Of a stretch of DNA of 64,000 nt, positions 10,384-22,647 are shown in pieces; positions within the stretch are counted from its first letter, which is position 1; every line of letters starts with the position of its first letter. The DNA is from Watersipora subatra. Its lineage: Eukaryota; Bryozoa; Gymnolaemata; Cheilostomatida; Watersiporidae. The position numbers and the translations under genes were made by a program. The notes below the pieces were generated by a model. That model searched no databases. It was not told the DNA's origin and saw only the letters and a list, made by a program, of their open reading frames with translations. The DNA is taken from the NCBI RefSeq assembly GCF_963576615.1, contig NC_088714.1, positions 66,171,667 to 66,235,666 on the forward strand, read 5' to 3'.

Positions 10384-11083
10384 CTCTTTTACTACCAAAT
10401 TTATTTCTAGCTCAGACCGAATTTTTTTCTATCCACACAAATGTTGACATAACGTCACTAATTTTGTGATAACTTGAGAACGAATGAAGATATCCACTTA
10501 ATTTAAAAACAGGTTGTTGAGAAGAAGATACTTTATTAGGGAATAAATAAAAATCTTAAATTTACTTCATTAAGAAACAACAAAGATTTTACCAACTTTA
10601 CCAACAATATTTTGCTAGCAAGTACTACTTGCAATACTACTACTACCAGCAGCAGCCCCACTTCAAACATTTCTTTTGGTACTTCCGTTCCTACTACTAC
10701 TACACTGGGCTATTTCATAGCAGGATTCATTCCTAGAAGATTCAAAATCACTCGATATAGAGTTGCTGGAGTCCCAATGGCTAAGAATGTTAAAAGCTTC
10801 TACAGCTGTAATCGATCGCGGTATTCATTTTTGCCCATGTTTTTGCCGCGGTGAACTTTCCGTTTAATAATTAGTGGGCTGCTAGTGAAAGGCCTGCTGA
10901 TTAGTCTATATCATTAGCAACAAGTTTGTTTTCATGGAGACCAGATCTTATTGGTCTATCTGAAACGAAAGCTGAGTAATTATAACTAAATTAACGCGCT
11001 GTCTAAAGGCCGATGTATCGGCTTCCGGCCAAAAAATCAAAAGATAACCCGAGCCAATACATCGGCTTGCGATAGTGAAAGAG
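10384..11083. mobile_element. Possible 700-bp piggyBac-type non-autonomous element
   Basis: The left end reads TTAA|CTCTTTTACTACC (TTAA at 10380-10383) and the right end reads GATAGTGAAAGAG|TTGA (11084-11087). The termini are 13-bp imperfect inverted repeats. A TTAA target and a YYCTTT-like start are piggyBac hallmarks, although here one flank is TTGA and the start is CTC rather than CCC. The right end contains two ccgatgta(t/c)cgg-type short palindromes. There is no transposase. Confidence 0.45.
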
Positions 11084-12397
11084 TTGAAAAGGTCCCGCGT
11101 GTCACAAATACTTTCATGCACATATAATAAAACAGAAACTAGCCATATTTTGAGAAAATTGATAAGTTTGGCTGAGACATAGCAGCTTAAATCTGAATTA
11201 TAGATTAAAAAGATTTGTCTCATATAGCTTAGGAAGAACAGGATGCAACTAAATGCGCTAAAATTGTGATGCGCAAGACAAACTTTTCTGCTCAACTGAA
11301 TAGAAAGGAAAAATTGCATTTGTTAGGAAAAAACAGCTGGCCTAAAAATCTACTCTTGTATTGATTATATTGATTGTATTGATTATATTGATTATATTGA
11401 TTATATTGATTATATTGATTGTATTGATTATAAAAGAAAAACAAAATTTATTTCAGAGTGAATAGCAAAGTTTGTGAGAAGATGACCGATCGTCCCGCGC
11501 GTCACACAACATACCATCACACAACATACCAGAAAAATCTACTTAAATACTCTATATCATCATGTAAGAAGATTCCATTATGAAAATTTTTTATGTTTCT
11601 GTATGTCTGAACATGTTTATTCGCTAATTGACAGAAAATTACGATCATAAAAGGTAGAAAAAATACCTTGATGTGTGGCACTATGCCTGGCCCTTAGTAG
11701 TTTTTATTAAACAAAATACCTATAAGTGAGGTTACACAACAAGCTAAGCTGATGTATTCTCGTGAACATCCTGGGTGGGTAAGTAGACACAGCAACAACA
11801 GTTTGTGATATACGCAGAAAAAATGGGACAAACAGAAGAGTTGTATGAGGATGTAGGGAACCATTCTGCGTCAACCTGCCTGAAGTGAACAAACGAATTA
11901 GTTAAGATCTGTTGTAGTCGAACTTTAGTCTTTTTGCTTTGTTCACAGAGTTTAATTTCTGTTGTTTAAACACAAACAGAATCTATGTAAACCATATGAA
12001 ATAAATATATCTGAATCATTCGTATGTTAAGTTATTTAAATACATATCTGCAGATTATTAGTAGTTTCTGTTATAGCATTATACATGAATAATGTTTTCT
12101 AAATGTACATGCCTTCGTACATAATTTTGTGTATTATAGAGAGCCCTTTGTATTAATCACATTAAATAACTTAAATAACTGGTATTCAGTCCACGACAAA
12201 TGTTGCACTAGTTGTATGTGGCAATTTTATAATGGAAGAACAACTATAGTTTAATAGCCAAAGCCAGAAGACTGTTGTCTTACTGTAAATTAGAAAATTC
12301 TATGTAAGGCTGCAGCTATAAGTAATTGGCTTGTTCAGTACTATGGTTTATTAGTGTATAACAAAGCAAGTATCATTTGTGTGCTGAACTAAGTAGT
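11084..12397. other. AT-rich DNA with a short satellite; no gene recognised
   Basis: The words tcccgcg(t/c)gtcaca recur at about 11092 and 11490, so part of this stretch may be a repeated or duplicated unit. No exon or RNA gene is supported. Confidence 0.3.
11357..11433. repeat. 10-bp tandem repeat (attgattata)
   Basis: About eight copies of a 10-bp unit, with two t-to-g variants (attgattgta). Confidence 0.9.
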
Positions 12398-12975
12398 GAA
12401 GAAAACTCGCAGGAGTGAGGTGGAGACAACCTTTAATTTTGGCGTATCTGCGCTGGACCCAACACTTCCTGTGATACAACCTGCTAAATCCGACAGGAGG
12501 GAGCTGAAACCAACTGACTTGTGCTCTGATGAAACCAACAGAGTGCGCTGGACCCAACACTGTGCGACACAACCTGCTGAAACCAAAAGGAGAGAGCTGA
12601 AACCAACTTGCTTGTGCTCTGCTGAATCCAACAGAGTACACTGAACCCAACACTGTTTGCAGTACAACCTGCTGAACTCAACAGGAAGGAGCGGAAATCA
12701 ACTCACTTGTGCTCTGCTGAAGCCAAGAGAGTGCGCTGAACCAAACGCTGTCAATGATACAACCTGCTGAAACCAAAAGGAGAGAGCTGAAAACACCTTG
12801 CTTGTGCTTTCTGAACTCAACAGAGTGCACTGAACCCAACACTGCCGACGATACCACCTGCTGAACCCAACAGGATGGAGCTGAAAACAACTCACTTGAG
12901 CTCTGATGAACCCAATAGAGTGCGCTGAACCTAACACTGCCGATGATACAACATGCTGAAACCAAGAAGAGGCAA
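12398..12975. repeat. 94-bp minisatellite (about 6 copies)
   Basis: The word ctgctga recurs at 12481 (as ctgctaa), 12574, 12669, 12764, 12858 and 12953, a period of 93-95 bp. Copies are 85-95% alike by eye. Open frames on both strands across this region result from the repeat. Confidence 0.93.
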
Positions 12976-13311
12976 ATCAATTCTTGTAAGAACAACAACT
13001 CTTTAGTTATTTAATTAATGCTGTAAAGCCTGTAATCTTATTCGTGCTTGATGCTAGTCTTCTAATAACAATCAGAAATAATGTTTCTCCAACAATAAAT
13101 GATTTTATTATGGTAATGATATCATATGTTTCAAGAACAAAACATAAGCTGACCTGGCTAAGCAATTCCAACAGTATTCATATTACCAAAGCGGATGACC
13201 TAGAGATTAACAGTTATTGTTCAAAATGCCTAATCACATTGACTGAGTGAACTAGCCATTGCAGTGCAATAAACTAGGCACAAACAGAAAGGCTATAAAA
13301 TGTTACATATA
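12976..13311. other. Intergenic DNA; no gene recognised
   Basis: A 68-codon plus-strand frame at 13044-13250 has no recognised motif and no splice context. Nothing else is supported. Confidence 0.25.
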
Positions 13312-14433
13312 CAGTGAAACATGGATAACTCGCCCTCGGATATAGCGAACACATGGTTAACTCGAATGGATTTGCTTGGTCCGTTCCCACGCAATGATAA
13401 ATGGCTCTATATAACTCGAACTCAACACTGTTATAACGAACAGTTTTTTGCCCAACGGCTACCGAAACGGTTGCTATCGCTTTAGAAAATCACTTTATTC
13501 TAAGCCATAGAGGTAAACCTCAACTTTTCGTAATTCATAAGCGTCGTTATTACCTCCATCGGCAAAATATTTTTGTCAACGACTTTTCTAAAGGTTTGGT
13601 GAAATTTGATTTATCCTGCTATACGATGAATAGTGCGGACTAGCCGGGTCACGCGCGCAAGGATTTTCGCCACGCACATACAAAACAAAAACAGCATGTT
13701 GTTTTTGTTTTCGAAAATCCTTGAGTGCGTGACCCGGCTAGCCCGTGATGAATAGTTTTCCGACGTTGATTCTGTGTTGAATCAACGTCGGAATGTTGAA
13801 TGTTTAAAACGTCTTAAAAATTGTTGTAAGTAATTAAACGTATACGTTGTCTTAGCTAAAAAAAACTATTCATCGTTTGGCCTAAACACAGAATACGTAT
13901 GTACATTCAATAAGTATCCATTCAAAAAGCGTGAGTGATATACAATGTACCGTAAAACCTCGTAAAACTTTTAATTGAACTGCCTCGGAGTGTTGCTCTT
14001 AACGAATCCCAGATAAAGTAAGGTAATCTTTGCATAAACTTCAAGAAAAATCGGCAAAATTGATCGCGGGTAAAACGCTCAAAAGAAAAAGATGTCTTTT
14101 CTTTTGAGCATTTCAGCAACGATCAAGTTTTGCCAATGTCAATCTAAAAAACGTCCTGGCAATATCATCACCTCAAACAACAAACCCATCTCAAGTGATA
14201 GAAAAATCTCTATACTTTTTGATAAAAACGTTTTAAGCATTACATTAGAAGCATTAAATTTGAAACAAGTCATTTGTGCTTTTGATTTATATTATAGTTT
14301 GTATATGTACATGCATCTACTAATAAATAAGTAAATACATGGACTTGTGACAGTGCTCTGATAACTTGAACACTCTGATAATTCGAACACTTTTGCTCGG
14401 TCCCTTGAAGTTTGAGCTATCCGAGTTTCACTG
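13312..14433 (+). mobile_element. 1.1-kb TA-flanked DNA element, copy 1
   Basis: The element begins CAGTGAAACATGGATAACTC and ends in the inverted form GAGCTATCCGAGTTTCACTG, with TA on both sides (13310-13311, 14434-14435). A copy of the same length and order lies at 58926-60068 in the same orientation. TA target, TIR style and length suggest a pogo or Tc1/mariner-type non-autonomous element. Reading frames inside it (up to 80 codons) are shared with the second copy but show no transposase motif. Confidence 0.88.
13634..13747. mobile_element. 114-bp nested hAT-type MITE
   Basis: A foldback sequence with arms around CTAGCCGGGTCACGC...GCGTGACCCGGCTAG is bounded by the perfect 8-bp duplication ATGAATAG (13626-13633, 13748-13755). 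The same insertion with the same duplication occurs at 59248-59375 in the other copy of the host element. Confidence 0.85.
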
Positions 14434-15398
14434 TATTATGAAGGAAACAGTACTCTTGAGAAACAGTAAGACACATCTTGATAACGAAAAAGACTAAATA
14501 CAAAATCTTATCTCTAGAAAACTTCTAAACAAAATCGGAAAAATATTACTTACACGACTAACCGCTAGTAGTTAACTGGAACAGATACTTAAACTACTCT
14601 GACAAGCAATCACGAACATAAATAAATTCTTCTAAAAGCGAAAATAAATTTAACATTGTTTATTGCGTACAAATTTCTATAAATCTCAATAAATGGCATC
14701 CGTCATCTTTTTTAGGTCTACCTCTGTCCCAAAAGTCCTTTTTCTATTTATATCGGCTTGCTCGCCTCGTCTTTTTGTCAGTCTATTGAAATAAATACCC
14801 ATAGAGTTGCTCCCCTATGGCCCTTTTCAGGACCATCACTCATTTCATAGTTTGCTCGCTAGCATAGCATTCACGATTTTTTTAGGTTTACACCAGTTTG
14901 CTATTTATCACTCAAGAAATGTTTGCTAAACGTGAGCTTTATTAAACGAATAATAAAGTGATAAATAGTCATCATTTTCATACACAAGACACTTAGAGGA
15001 ACACCGATAATTGGCTAGAAATGAAATAGAGTCAAGCTTAACAATTATGAATACCCGATGTACGAGTTAGGCTACACTACGCAATAAACAAATTAGGAGA
15101 ATTGGGATTTAAGCAAACAATAACAAACAACCTTAGCATGAACAACATATCATGTAGTTCCTTTCTATTAGGCCTACTTGGTGAGGTTATACCATTACTG
15201 CTCAATGAAAATCTTGTAACAATTATTCCATTGGCGGTTCGTTGTCAAAATTTGGGGATGTTCGTGAATATCTGTTTAAATATTGGTTGAATCTGTTTTT
15301 GTTAGTAACTAGTTATTAAAAATTATTTTATATTGCATTTGTCGGTTTACGGTACTTTGCGCTATTAGTATTTATTACATGTAGCCTTCAAGATATGT

Positions 15399-15449
15399 CT
15401 TCCTACTTCGCGAGTATTAAACTCTTTTCAATACTCGCGAAGTAGGAAG
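15399..15449. repeat. Perfect 20-bp inverted repeat (hairpin)
   Basis: The 20-base arm cttcctacttcgcgagtatt (15399-15418) is matched exactly by its reverse complement at 15430-15449, with an 11-base loop. No coding context is near. It may be the core of a small foldback element or a structured RNA. Confidence 0.85.
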
Positions 15450-15779
15450 GGAATACTCGTGTTTCCTTTCTTGGGATCTTTGATATCTAGTTCAGTAGGT
15501 TGTCTGAAAGTCTGAAAGTTAGTAGGTTGTCAGAAAGTTATCGTGGTCCTACCGCACCCCGATAACAGCTAATGAAATGCTTTGGTATGGGCGAGGACCA
15601 ATCATAGGTCATACAACTAATAGGATTTACAAATAGTGGAGAAGCAGCCTACCATAAAGTGCTCAAAAAAGTGATTTATTTTATATTAGGATGGATAATA
15701 TGCTGAAATAATTTTCTAGACCACAATTTTATGCTGATTTTGAATTCTACACCTCTAAACTCGCCACCAGACTAATTAT

Positions 15780-16310
15780 AATGTATTACGTAATACAATA
15801 AATTAATAATATAATTTTTATAATTTACAAGTTCGACCAGTACAGAGCGGGGCTGTGATACATCAAACTATATCAAAATTTGTAGCTGATTTCAAATATT
15901 ATATTATGAGATTTCAAAAATGCATGGATTTGAATTTATATTACATAATAATATTATTATGTAAATTATATGCGTAACTTGAAGTATGTATTAAATATGA
16001 TTGTGAATACCACCCAATTCCATTTGTTTTTGGATCAGAATTTGGAGCTTGTTCTGAGTATGTAATTGACAATTCTCTCATCTGGCCACAACATTTGTAT
16101 AATGTATTGCGTAATACATGAATTTAATGATATAATTTCAAACTTCGCCAGTTTATCATTTGGGCAAAGCAAAGAGGTTGCAACACATCAAACAAGATAA
16201 GAATTTGTAGTATTTTTGTATTTCAGATTTAATATTTATATCTTTCCAAGTTGCACAGATTTGAACTTATACACGATATTATTTAATATAATCGATTACA
16301 TAATTTGTCT
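15780..16310. repeat. Diverged direct duplication in AT-rich DNA
   Basis: Two blocks (15780-15975 and 16105-16310) share collinear words: gtatt(a/g)cgtaatac, atataattt, acatcaaac, aatttgtag, and gattt-gaa-ttata. They are separated by about 330 bp and have drifted considerably. Confidence 0.5.
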
Positions 16311-16497
16311 GCCTGTCGGTCTGATGTAGCACCGTGACTGTGTGTTATCTCTTACACATCTACAAAAAAGAAAAATGAATCAAAAGCTGTCACAGCTGTT
16401 TAAAGATTTGACCAAGATGTAGAATCCTTTTTTTCTGTCGGGTATTAGGGAAAGGTATCATGAGTGGAAATATTCTGCAAACTTTTAAAGACATAAC

Positions 16498-17391
16498 CTA
16501 ATACTTGATGTACGAGTATAATAACCTACCTTCACCAGCATTTTCATTAGAATCTATATTCTCTTCTTCAGCACCAGTTTTGTTTCCACAGTCCTTGCAC
16601 TGACACATATCTGTACATTTGAGTCTAGCCTTCTTGCGCTGGCATCTATTGGATGAACATCCTGTCTTACATCGACAAAACATGTCTTTCATCACATCAG
16701 AAGGCGCTGGGTTCTGTGTCATCCATGTGATTTTGAGATTGCCATTAGACAAAGTCTAGCCATGATTAGTGGGTAGGGAAGGATCAATTGTTGGCTGTGC
16801 AACTTTACGCCATATGGCTGCTTGGTAACCAGCTTTTATTACATGCAGCCTCAGTTCATCTAGGGTTGGAGGAAGGTTAGCTTGGGAGATCCTTGAGGGA
16901 GAGCAATAAACTAAATATCTTGCTTCATTAACCTTTTCAGTTGTGTCAATAGTATAAAGCCTGCATATAAGTTTCTCTATAGAGTGCTGAGTATCATCAT
17001 CTACCTCAAACTCCAAAGAGCTTGATACGTTGATGAACTCAAGGCTCTGCTTGAGCAAAATCAGGAAGGATTTCTTTCCCTTTGAATCAAATGCATTGAT
17101 ACTATCACAACCGCTGAGTGCATGTAGACCCAGAAGTGCCTAGCAGAAGGGCAGTGTTAGAATACCTGATACATTTCCAAAGTGTATGTATCGGGTTCGT
17201 TCTTTCTTCCCACAGAAGTAGTGTAATTGATCTGATGGAAGCTCATGTAACAAAGATATACAAATCATAAACACATCTGTATCTTGATACTTTATCATCA
17301 CCGTACAGTCCGATCCTTTGTCTTCCACGATGGACTTTATATGTGCTATCATTCTTGTGTCAGCTTACTCATCATCTGATGCTAAACTCAC
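16498..17391 (-). pseudogene. Cys-rich (CXC/tesmin-like) TE-associated protein pseudogene
   Basis: One minus-strand frame is coherent over about 290 codons but is broken by three in-frame stops: TAA at 17365-17367, TAG at 17140-17142 and TAG at 16756-16758. Features in order are ADTRM, YQDTDVFMI, an HALSGCDS-type motif right after the second stop, LPPTLDELRLHVIKAGYQAA, then a Cys-rich C-terminus (CRCKTGCSSNRC, CTDMCQCKDC) resembling tesmin/CXC repeats. I recall this order (EADTR-DTDV-HA.(S/T)GCD-CXC) from multicopy invertebrate proteins of probable transposon origin. The biochemical role is unknown. A possible donor (GAAG|GTAGGT) at 16530 suggests it once had introns. Each stop is one change from a likely sense codon. 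Confidence 0.65.
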
Positions 17392-17719
17392 TATATTTTT
17401 ACTACTAGTTTTCCCCCTCACCCTCCCCCCCCCCCCCCCGTTTTCCCATCTACTTGAAAACTGATCTTTTTGCACTTGGAAGAAAATGCTATGTATACAT
17501 CAAGATCCTGTTTGATCTGCTGGATAATTCTATCTGAATGATTGTCTAAAGGTCAAGATTACAGTTTAGGTTATGTCAAGGCCAAGACCGGTTTTATGTC
17601 AACCGTAAATGCTAACGACGCTCTACAAGAGTCCCGAAGAATAACTAACGGACCATATACAGTTAGACAGTGCCGGCACTTCTAGTTCTGAATCTAACAC
17701 TGTAAGTCGCATTTCAACA

Positions 17720-17737
17720 TGGCACAGTCGGCAGGAT
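17720..17737 (+). promoter_or_regulatory. Primer-binding site, tRNA-Ser type
   Basis: TGGCACAGTCGGCAGGAT directly follows the CA end of the presumed 5' LTR. It matches the complement of a tRNA-Ser 3' end with one difference (CGC expected where CAC is found), as in 17.6/297-like Gypsy elements. Confidence 0.75.
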
Positions 17738-18264
17738 AAAAGAAGTTAATTTTAATCCGTTAACATTCTTTACACATAACTTGCGAACGATCCATTTTTA
17801 TTTTCTACAGACTTTAAAAGTATTTTGCAGTCGATATAGTAAAGGATTTACTATTTCTTCTGATAGTTTCTTGGTGTTTCGTGCGCTGGTCCCTCCTATG
17901 TGGAGCTGGCGGTGGTGTATGTTAGTGTTTAATGTGTAGTGGTGTTTTTATAATAGTGGTGGTGTTTTATAGTGGTGGTGTTTTATAGTGGTGGTGTTTA
18001 TTTGTGATAATCGTGGTGTAGCTACAGTGTTCGTGTCAAGTTTATGTCGGTGGTGTGTCGTGTTAGTGTATTTTTCGTGAACCTTCGTGTCAGTGCCGTG
18101 CTAGTGTATTTCGTGTGTCTTCTCGTGCTTAGCGATATTGTGTTGTTTTTCTCGTGCATATTGTTAGCGGTGTTACTTGGTGATTGTTTATAGTGCCGTG
18201 TTAGTGTTGTGATATTGTGCCAATCCTTTCGTTATTGTTTGAAACTAATCGGAATTTTTCCGCT

Positions 18265-19558
18265 ATGAGTAATAGGATAGATCTATCATCTTTTCCTAAG
18301 CTAGTGTTTTCCGCCTCTGATATGACTCAATCGTTCAAGTCATGGCTATTGTAATTTAAAATTGCCGTCGATTTAGCTACTTGGTCTTTAAGTAGAAAAA
18401 CTGTGTCCAGTGAACAAGTTCTCAGGTTTCGTGGTAGACCTAAGTTGTTAGCGTTATTGAGTGCTATTATAATAGGCAGTGAGGGTATTGAGCTGTTGCA
18501 AACCCTAGGATTTGATATTGACTCTGACGGTGGAAATGCTTTTGGAGATGCTTTAAAATTGTTACAAGAGCATTTCGAATGTGAAGAAAGTATTTATGTT
18601 AGAACGATGAAATTTGTTACTGTAGCACAAGCGGTCAATGAAAATGCTATAGATTATTTGCTAAGAGTTGAGAAATTGAGCGGAACTATGGGTTTTGGAG
18701 AAAGCGAGGAATTGTGTGAGCTTTTTCAGTCGCTTTGGACGTCAATGGTCTTAGTGATTCGTCGACTCGTATGCAGCTGTTGCAAGAAAGTGATTTGTCC
18801 TGGAAAAATCTGGCTTTCAAATTAAAAGCCAGGCATTTAGCTAGAGTCAGAGAGCGTGTTAACTGAAGTAAAAGCTGGCCGTTTTAATGCTACTTGTAAT
18901 GTCTTGAAAGTAGATGCTGATAAATGTGCCTACGCCTCTGGCCGTGGTACGAGTAATAGCAGCGACGCTGGTGCTTATTCTGTCTCGGTAAGGCCACGTA
19001 AAGGGTCGTCTGGTTATGGGTCGCACCAACAGAGCCGTGACAGGTACCATAAGTATGATTACCGTCCTGGTTATAAGTCTAGACATTCTAGCAGATCTAG
19101 CGTTAAAAGTAATGGTTCTGGCATGAATAGGGGGTCAGTATCATGACAGATATGGTGGGGATAAGCATTCCAGTTTTTCCAAATATTGTTCCCGTGACTC
19201 AAGTGCTTCTAGCAACGGCAGTAGAGGTGGTAATGACAGTCGCAGGTCACCTAGCCAAAGGTATTACATGCGTAGCAACTCTCCTGCTCAAAATGGCAGG
19301 ACTTGCTACCATTGTAAGAGAGAAGGGCATCAAGTAAGGAATTGTCCCGATGCTCAGTTTTACGTGTAACGCACAAGGACACACCTTAAAGGGTTGTCCT
19401 GATAGGCGGAGGTCTAGCCCACAGAGGCAGGGTTTCCATGGTGGTCATAATAGGAGCCCCGGTAAACGGCATCACAGTCCACATAGATACAGTTATAGGG
19501 GTTCAAGGGAAGACATTAAAAGTCCCCGCAGAGTGAGGTTCACTAAGGATAATAGGTG
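18265..19558 (+). pseudogene. gag of retrotransposon A (broken)
   Basis: The likely start is the ATG at 18265 (MSNRIDLSS). The frame meets a TAA at about 18352, reopens as a capsid-like helical region (18403-18740), shifts frame near 18740 and again near 19136, then enters an Arg/Ser/Gly-rich tail. A CCHC knuckle (CYHCKREGHQVRNC) lies at about 19300-19350, and a second, poorer CNAQGHTLKGC knuckle follows at 19365-19400. Stops and shifts mean no functional capsid protein can be made. Confidence 0.75.
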
Positions 19559-19592
19559 ACTATATGGCAGCAGCAATAGTATAGTACGCACT

Positions 19593-22500
19593 ATGAAAGT
19601 GAATGGCATGAGTAAAAATATCACTTTTGATACTGGTGCCGAAGTCTCTGTTTTGACAGAGAATTCTAGCAAATCGTTAAAGTTAAAACTAGAGAAACCC
19701 AAAAGATGTTTAGTTGGGGCAGATGGCAATAAGCCTAATGTCCTAGGAATGTCTAATGTGAACGTTCAAAGTACTTATAGATCTATAGAAACTCCAGTAT
19801 ATATTGTCAGAGGTTCTAGAACGAACCTACTGGGCCTATCACAGATACGTAGCCTTAACTTGTTGGCTGTTAATAATGCTTTAGGTTTAGAAGGGTTTTA
19901 TCCAATTGCAGATTTCCCTTCGGTTTTTACTGGTTTGAGAACAATGCCTGGGATTTTTAAGATAAAATTGAAGCCTGGTGCTGAACCTAAACGTTTGTAC
20001 GCGCCTCGCACAATTGCTGCTGGTTTGAAGGAGAAAGCAAAGTCTGAGATAGACTTTATGTTGGCTAATAATATCATAGAGCCTGTCGAGGATCCAACTG
20101 AGTGGTGTTCAGGTCTTACTATTGCTCCTAAACTGGGTGGTAAGATCAGAATGTGTGTTGATTTGACAAATCTGAATACAAGTGTAGAACATGAAGTCTA
20201 TCCTTTACCACGGGTTTCAGAAATGCTTAGTCAGTTGTCGGAAGGTAGAGTATTTTCGAAACTTGATGCAAGTTCTGGTTTCTGGTAAGTACAATTAGAT
20301 CCAAAATACAAACGGCTGACAACTTTTGTCTTGCCTTGGGGCAGATTTTGCTTTAAGAAAATGCCATTTGGGATTTCTTCAGCTCTAGAGTTCTTTCAGA
20401 GGGCTATGGAAAAAATACTGTTAGGGTTAAAAGGTGTCATTTGTCTTATGGATGATATATTGGTTTATGGGAAAAGTCCCGACGAACACTGGGAATGTTT
20501 GAGGAAAGTTTTGAATAGAATAAAGGAGTCAGGCATGACCCTGAAAAAGGAAAAATGTGAATTTGGTTGTGATGAAATAAAGATCTTAGGCCATGTAGTT
20601 AGTGCTGCCAGCGTCAAGCCTGACCCTGATAAGATAACAGCTATTATTGAGATGGCTCCGCCTACCAATAAAACGGAGGCGAGACGCCTAACTGGCATGG
20701 TAAATTACCTCAGCAAGTTTAGTTCTAAGATAGCTGGAATTTGTGCTCCAATTTATGCTATATCAGGTACGAAATCTGAATGGTATTGGGGAGAAGAGCA
20801 AAAGAGAGCTTTTGTTGAGATCCAACAAGAGCTGTCTAAAGCTCCGGTTTTGTGTATCTTTGACCTGAACAAAAAGCATAGGGTTTCTGCAGATGCTAGC
20901 AAAAATGCTATAGGAACTGTCCTCCTACAATTAGACGATAATGGTGTGGGGCAGCCAGTTGAATATGCCTCCAAAAAAATGACGGAGACGGAGGAAAGGT
21001 ATGCAATGATTGAAAAAGAGGCTTTAGCCATCACTTGGGCTTGTAAGAAATTTGATTTTTATTTGGTTGGACGTAACTTTGAAATCGAGACAGACCACAA
21101 GCCATTGGTGTCTGTCTTGGGTGAAAAAGACATGACCAATTTGACAGCAAGAGTTCAACGCTTTAGGCTACAGTTGATGAGATATGACTACAACATATTT
21201 CATACACCAGGTGCAAAAATGTACTTAGCAGACTCGTTGAGTCATCCTAACGGTAGTTATAACTCTGTAGACCTCAACAAAAGCAGGGAAACGGAAACAT
21301 ATGTTGGGGCTACTGTAGCAGCCTCTATAGATACAGAAAGTCGTGAAAGTGAGATTAAAGATGCTATGCGAACTGATAATGTTAGTAAAGAGCTCCTTAG
21401 TCATATTAATAATGATTGGGAAACTCCTTTGCAATTGCTCAATGATGAGATGTCAAAGTTTTATACGTGTAGACATAGGTTAACCTTGTGCAATGGGTTA
21501 ATAATGTATGACTCACGTATTTTTATCCCAAACTGCTTGTGCGAACTGTATCTAGCAAAGTGCCATGAAGGTCACTAGGGTATCTTGAAATGTAGACGCC
21601 GTGCGCAGGCCTACATTTGGTGGCCTGGTATCAATAACGACGTTGAGAATTTTGTGAAAAGCTGCAATACTTGCATCTGTCATAGTGGTATTAGACACCA
21701 ACCAATGGTAGAAAGCGAATTGCCTTTCTGCCCTTGGGAGGTAATAGACTCTGACATATTTGTCTTTGAAAGCAAATTGTATGTAGTGATCATTGATTAC
21801 TACTCTAGGTGGATTGAGGCGTTACCTGTACACTCCCAGACATCTGGTGCAGTAATATATGTTATGAAAAGTGTATTTTCTCGTTTTGGTGTACCTAAAA
21901 TTGTACGGTCGGACAATGGCAGGTGCTATGATAGCGATGAAGTTAGAAACTTTGCCGCTAGATATGTTTTTCAGTTGGTTATGAGTAGCCCTTGCTATCT
22001 TCAGCCTAATGGATTAGCCGAAGGTGCTGTCAAAATAGTTGTAGTTGAAGAATGAGGATAAGATCGAAGCCTTGTCAGTCTATAGAACTACTCCGCTGTC
22101 AACTGGGTATTCACCGGGCGAACTCATGTTTGGCAGGGCAGTAAGGTCTACGTTTGGACTGCCCAGGTCTCATCAGGTGGATTACGAGAAATTTGAACAA
22201 AAAGACGAAAACAGGAAAACAGAGATTAAGCGTAACTTTGATAAAAAGTATAGAGTTTCAGAAATGCCTGAATTGAACGTCAATGATGAAGTTTGGGTCA
22301 AGTCACCATCTGATGCCAGGGCTGGGGGTATTGTGGTCCGCAAGGATCCTTTACCAGACAGTTACTGGGTGAGGATAGGAGACAGAGAGCTCCGGAGAAA
22401 CAGGAAACATTTGTTTTTGCTACACGAAAACGAGTTTGATAGATTTTTTGGAAATGATCTGGGTAGATGTCTAGAAGACACGAAGTGTCCAATAGTACCT

Positions 22501-22647
22501 GGCTTTCTGCCTAACGACAGTGGTGAAGAGGCCCCAGCAACTGCGCTGGACGCTGCATCTGCGGCTGAGCCGGATGAAACGCCTGTTACCACTACAAGAA
22601 GTCTCCTCCTCATAGTGGTAACACTACGAGAAGGGGACTTCACGTAG
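19593..22647 (+). pseudogene. pol of retrotransposon A (PR-RT-RH-IN, broken)
   Basis: Protease DTGAEVSVL lies at about 19627. The reverse transcriptase runs from about 19950 to 20700, with LMDD as its catalytic box near 20450. RNase H has SADASKNAIG and TDHKPL, and the integrase has an HHCC finger followed by SDIF, RSDNG and NGLAEG for the D,D,E triad. A TAA at 20286-20288 interrupts the frame just after the SGFW of the RT, a TAG at 21576-21578 interrupts the HHCC finger, and a frameshift near 22040 separates the integrase C-terminus. The last segment ends near a VTTTRS motif, like the usual Gypsy C-terminal tail. Confidence 0.85.

Larger units (their letters stand above)
14436..16497. other. 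AT-rich DNA with a hairpin and a diverged duplication; no gene recognised
   Basis: Apart from the hairpin at 15399-15449 and the related AT-rich blocks at 15780-15975 and 16105-16310, listed separately, I see no coding or RNA feature. Confidence 0.3.
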
